DNA of 64,000 nucleotides from Mesorhizobium sp. (GTDB lineage: Bacteria; Pseudomonadota; Alphaproteobacteria; Rhizobiales; Rhizobiaceae). This document shows, piece after piece, positions 62,210-64,000 of the stretch. The number at the start of each line of letters is the position of its first letter. Within the stretch, counting starts at the first letter, position 1. The notes beneath the pieces were generated by a model that worked only from the letters and a program-made list of their open reading frames with translations, did no database searches and was not told where the DNA came from. The stretch is taken from the NCBI GenBank assembly GCA_004020315.1, contig SAQG01000035.1, forward strand, positions 1 to 64,000. Direction: 5' to 3'. A program made the position numbers and the translations under genes.

Positions 62210-62493
62210 CCGGCAAAACGCCGCCGATGGAACCTGGATGGCCCAAGCTGAAATGAATTGGAGGCGGCCTGAGAGGGCACCGCCACCGACGGATTTATTG
62301 ACGCTGGTGGGTGAGCATTGCGAGATCGAGAAGTTTGATCTCCTCAGCGAAGCGCGATAACCGCTACCGTGCCCGAGGGCGTGGAATTCGGCTCTGGCCC
62401 CCGGCAGCTCGAAACGGGATCATCGCTTCTTCACGCCGCTTTCGATACCTATCTGTTAGGCACAAGGCATAGTTCGGCAGCAGGCAGCAAGAT

Positions 62494-63768
62494 TTGGCAC
62501 AACGATCGGGAAGCGCAGACCTTCCACTTCATGGCGGACGCGTGCCGAAATGGCTCGGCGACCGTATGACGCGCCTTGGCGCGGTCATGTGCGAGGCGAT
62601 CATTCACCATTACGGTCGCGAGGAGCTGCTGCGCCGGTTGGCGCATCCTTTCTGGTTCCAGTCGTTTGGCGCCGTCATGGGAATGGACTGGCATTCCTCC
62701 GGCATCACGACCAGCGTCATCGGTGCCCTGAAACGCGGTTTGGCTCCGCTCTCCGGCGAACTCGGTATTCACGTGTGCGGTGGCCGCGGCGCACATTCAC
62801 GCAAGACCCCGCACGAGCTTGCCGCCATCGGCGAGCGCGTCGGCTTCGATGGAACAGGCCTGGCAACTGCCAGCCGGCTCGTCGCCAAGGTTGACAGCGC
62901 CGCCGTTCAGGACGGCTTCGATCTTTATCTGCATGGCTTTATCGTCACCGATGACGGCGACTGGGTCGTGGTGCAGCAGGGCATGAACGGCGACAGCAGG
63001 GTGGCGCGCCGCTATCACTGGCTGTCCGAAGGCCTGAGGAGCTTCGTCGACCAGCCGCATGTCGCCATCGAAGGCGCCAACCAGGGCGAGATCGTCAACC
63101 TGACCGACCGCCGCGCCGACGCCTCGCGCAAGGGGCAGTTGGAGCTGCTGCAGGACCTTGGACCGGATCGTATCCTGAGGGAGTTCGCCGCTCTCGAGCG
63201 TAACGTGGCTGCAGAACCGGAGCCCGCCCAGCCGATGCTGCCGCACCTGGTCATGCCGGCGCACCACGACGTTCGCGAAAGCGATGTCGTCATGCGCCGT
63301 CTTCATGGGAATATGGCGGCGGCTGCCGAGCGTGGCCCCGCCGATTTCTCCGAACTTCTTCTGGTGCCCGGCGTCGGGGCGCGTACGGTGCGGGCGCTGG
63401 CGCTCGTTGCCGAGATTCTGCATGGCGCGCCATGCCGTTTTTCCGATCCCGGCCGCTTCTCGCTGGCGCATGGCGGCAAGGACAGGCACCCATTCCCTGT
63501 GCCGCTGAAGGTCTATGACGAGACGATCGGCGTGCTGAAGTCCGCCGTCCACAAGGCCAAGCTTGGCCGCGACGAAGAAATCGGTGCCTTGAAGCGGCTG
63601 GACGACCAGTCACGACAGGTCGAACGCTATGTCACCGGCCCAAGCCTGAAGGAAATCGTCGCCGGAGAGCTCGATCAATCGCATCTGTTCGGCGGTCGCA
63701 GCGTGTTCGGCTGGGAGCCCGCACCCGAGGCGCCCGCGGATGTCAAACAAATCCAACAAAAGGGATAA
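62494..63768 (+). CDS. DUF763 protein
   Basis: A 424-residue soluble protein of the DUF763 family. The signature RSGSADLPLHGGRVPKWLGDRM starts three residues in, so the TTG at 62494 is taken although its ribosome site is weak. FWFQSFGAVMGMDWHSSGITTS, IHVCGGRGAHSRKTP and a helix-hairpin-helix-like LLLVPGVGARTVRALALVAEIL are visible. The helix-hairpin-helix block points to nucleic-acid binding; its place among repair genes agrees, but the activity is unknown. Confidence 0.85.
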   Translation: MAQRSGSADLPLHGGRVPKWLGDRMTRLGAVMCEAIIHHYGREELLRRLAHPFWFQSFGAVMGMDWHSSGITTSVIGALKRGLAPLSGELGIHVCGGRGAHSRKTPHELAAIGERVGFDGTGLATASRLVAKVDSAAVQDGFDLYLHGFIVTDDGDWVVVQQGMNGDSRVARRYHWLSEGLRSFVDQPHVAIEGANQGEIVNLTDRRADASRKGQLELLQDLGPDRILREFAALERNVAAEPEPAQPMLPHLVMPAHHDVRESDVVMRRLHGNMAAAAERGPADFSELLLVPGVGARTVRALALVAEILHGAPCRFSDPGRFSLAHGGKDRHPFPVPLKVYDETIGVLKSAVHKAKLGRDEEIGALKRLDDQSRQVERYVTGPSLKEIVAGELDQSHLFGGRSVFGWEPAPEAPADVKQIQQKG

Positions 63769-63816
63769 TCGGGCCGGATCGCAGTTCAGTGGACCTGGCC
63801 CGATCCGTGTTCGGCC

Positions 63817-64000
63817 TCAGGGACCCAGATCGATCAAGGCGATGCCGAGTTCCGGGCGTTTTCTGCGGCGCAGGTGGCCAGGCGCTTCCACCAATGTGAC
63901 TTCGAGTGTCGGCCGAACGATGCCTTCCAGCAGATGTCCGCCCTTCGTGCTGCCGTCGCGCAATCCGAGCACCGCATGGACGTGAAGGCTGGGCTTGCCG
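63817..64000 (-). CDS. DUF296 (PPC-domain) protein, 3' part
   Basis: Enters from the right window edge, so its start is missing; 60 residues and a TGA stop are visible (GKPSLHVHAVLGLRDGSTKG, then HLLEGIVRPTLEVTLVEAPG and LGIALIDLGP). H-x-H and GGHLLEG are hallmarks of the PCC/DUF296 fold found in PD1-like DNA-binding proteins and small bacterial homologues. Function unknown. Confidence 0.7.
   Translation of the reverse strand, partial: GKPSLHVHAVLGLRDGSTKGGHLLEGIVRPTLEVTLVEAPGHLRRRKRPELGIALIDLGP

Noticed and set aside
62136..62360. 74-residue frame between the GFA and DUF763 genes
   Set aside because: Starts inside the GFA gene; the inner ATG at 62238 has no good ribosome site and no recognisable sequence.

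Overview
The window looks like a chromosome or large-replicon segment of a rhizobial alphaproteobacterium, most like Mesorhizobium or a relative. The reasons are high GC, an imp-type type VI secretion (T6SS) locus, two Ku genes beside a PE-LIG-POL ligase LigD, and many short hydrophilic stress-type proteins. No rRNA, tRNA, CRISPR array or intact insertion sequence was seen. This assignment is inference from gene content; no database was searched.

Left part (1-14602): a possible transposase tail, a DUF6931-type protein and a small OmpA protein, then a leftward operon FHA1 - TssL1 - TssM1 - PP2C phosphatase - Ser/Thr kinase - DUF1036 protein - membrane-anchored M23/lytic-transglycosylase fusion. 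Middle (14804-17907, rightward): VgrG with a DUF6484 protein and a short TIGR02270-like protein. Then (17955-37908, leftward) one long operon runs TssA-B-C-Hcp-E-F-G-FHA2-J-K-L2-M2-TagF, followed by DUF2169, a degenerate ketosynthase-like protein, a DUF4150 PAAR-like protein with a possible nuclease tail, and a candidate immunity protein. ClpV (38243-41005) is divergent from TssA. All 13 core Tss components are present. TssL, TssM and the FHA protein each occur twice in clearly diverged copies, one set per operon. The set in the left operon travels with the kinase/phosphatase pair and a peptidoglycan hydrolase. This is the most interesting layout in the window.

Right part (41000-55000) is a mixed accessory region: a small membrane protein, an MscS channel, small secreted and membrane proteins, a DUF2934 protein, an SDR/DoxX-like plus DUF2269 pair, a thioredoxin-reductase-like flavoprotein, a stand-alone SIR2 protein, a TPP-dependent pyruvate-oxidase/acetolactate-synthase-like enzyme, several tiny basic/acidic hydrophilic proteins, a phosphoribosyltransferase and a solute-binding-protein fold without signal peptide.

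Far right (55112-64000) is a DNA-repair block: Ku, a stand-alone ATP-dependent ligase, LigD, a second Ku (TTG start), a small lipoprotein, a broken KTSC gene, AlkB, a GFA-family protein, a DUF763 protein and the 3' end of a DUF296 (PPC-domain) gene cut by the window end. Together these would give non-homologous end joining plus alkylation repair.
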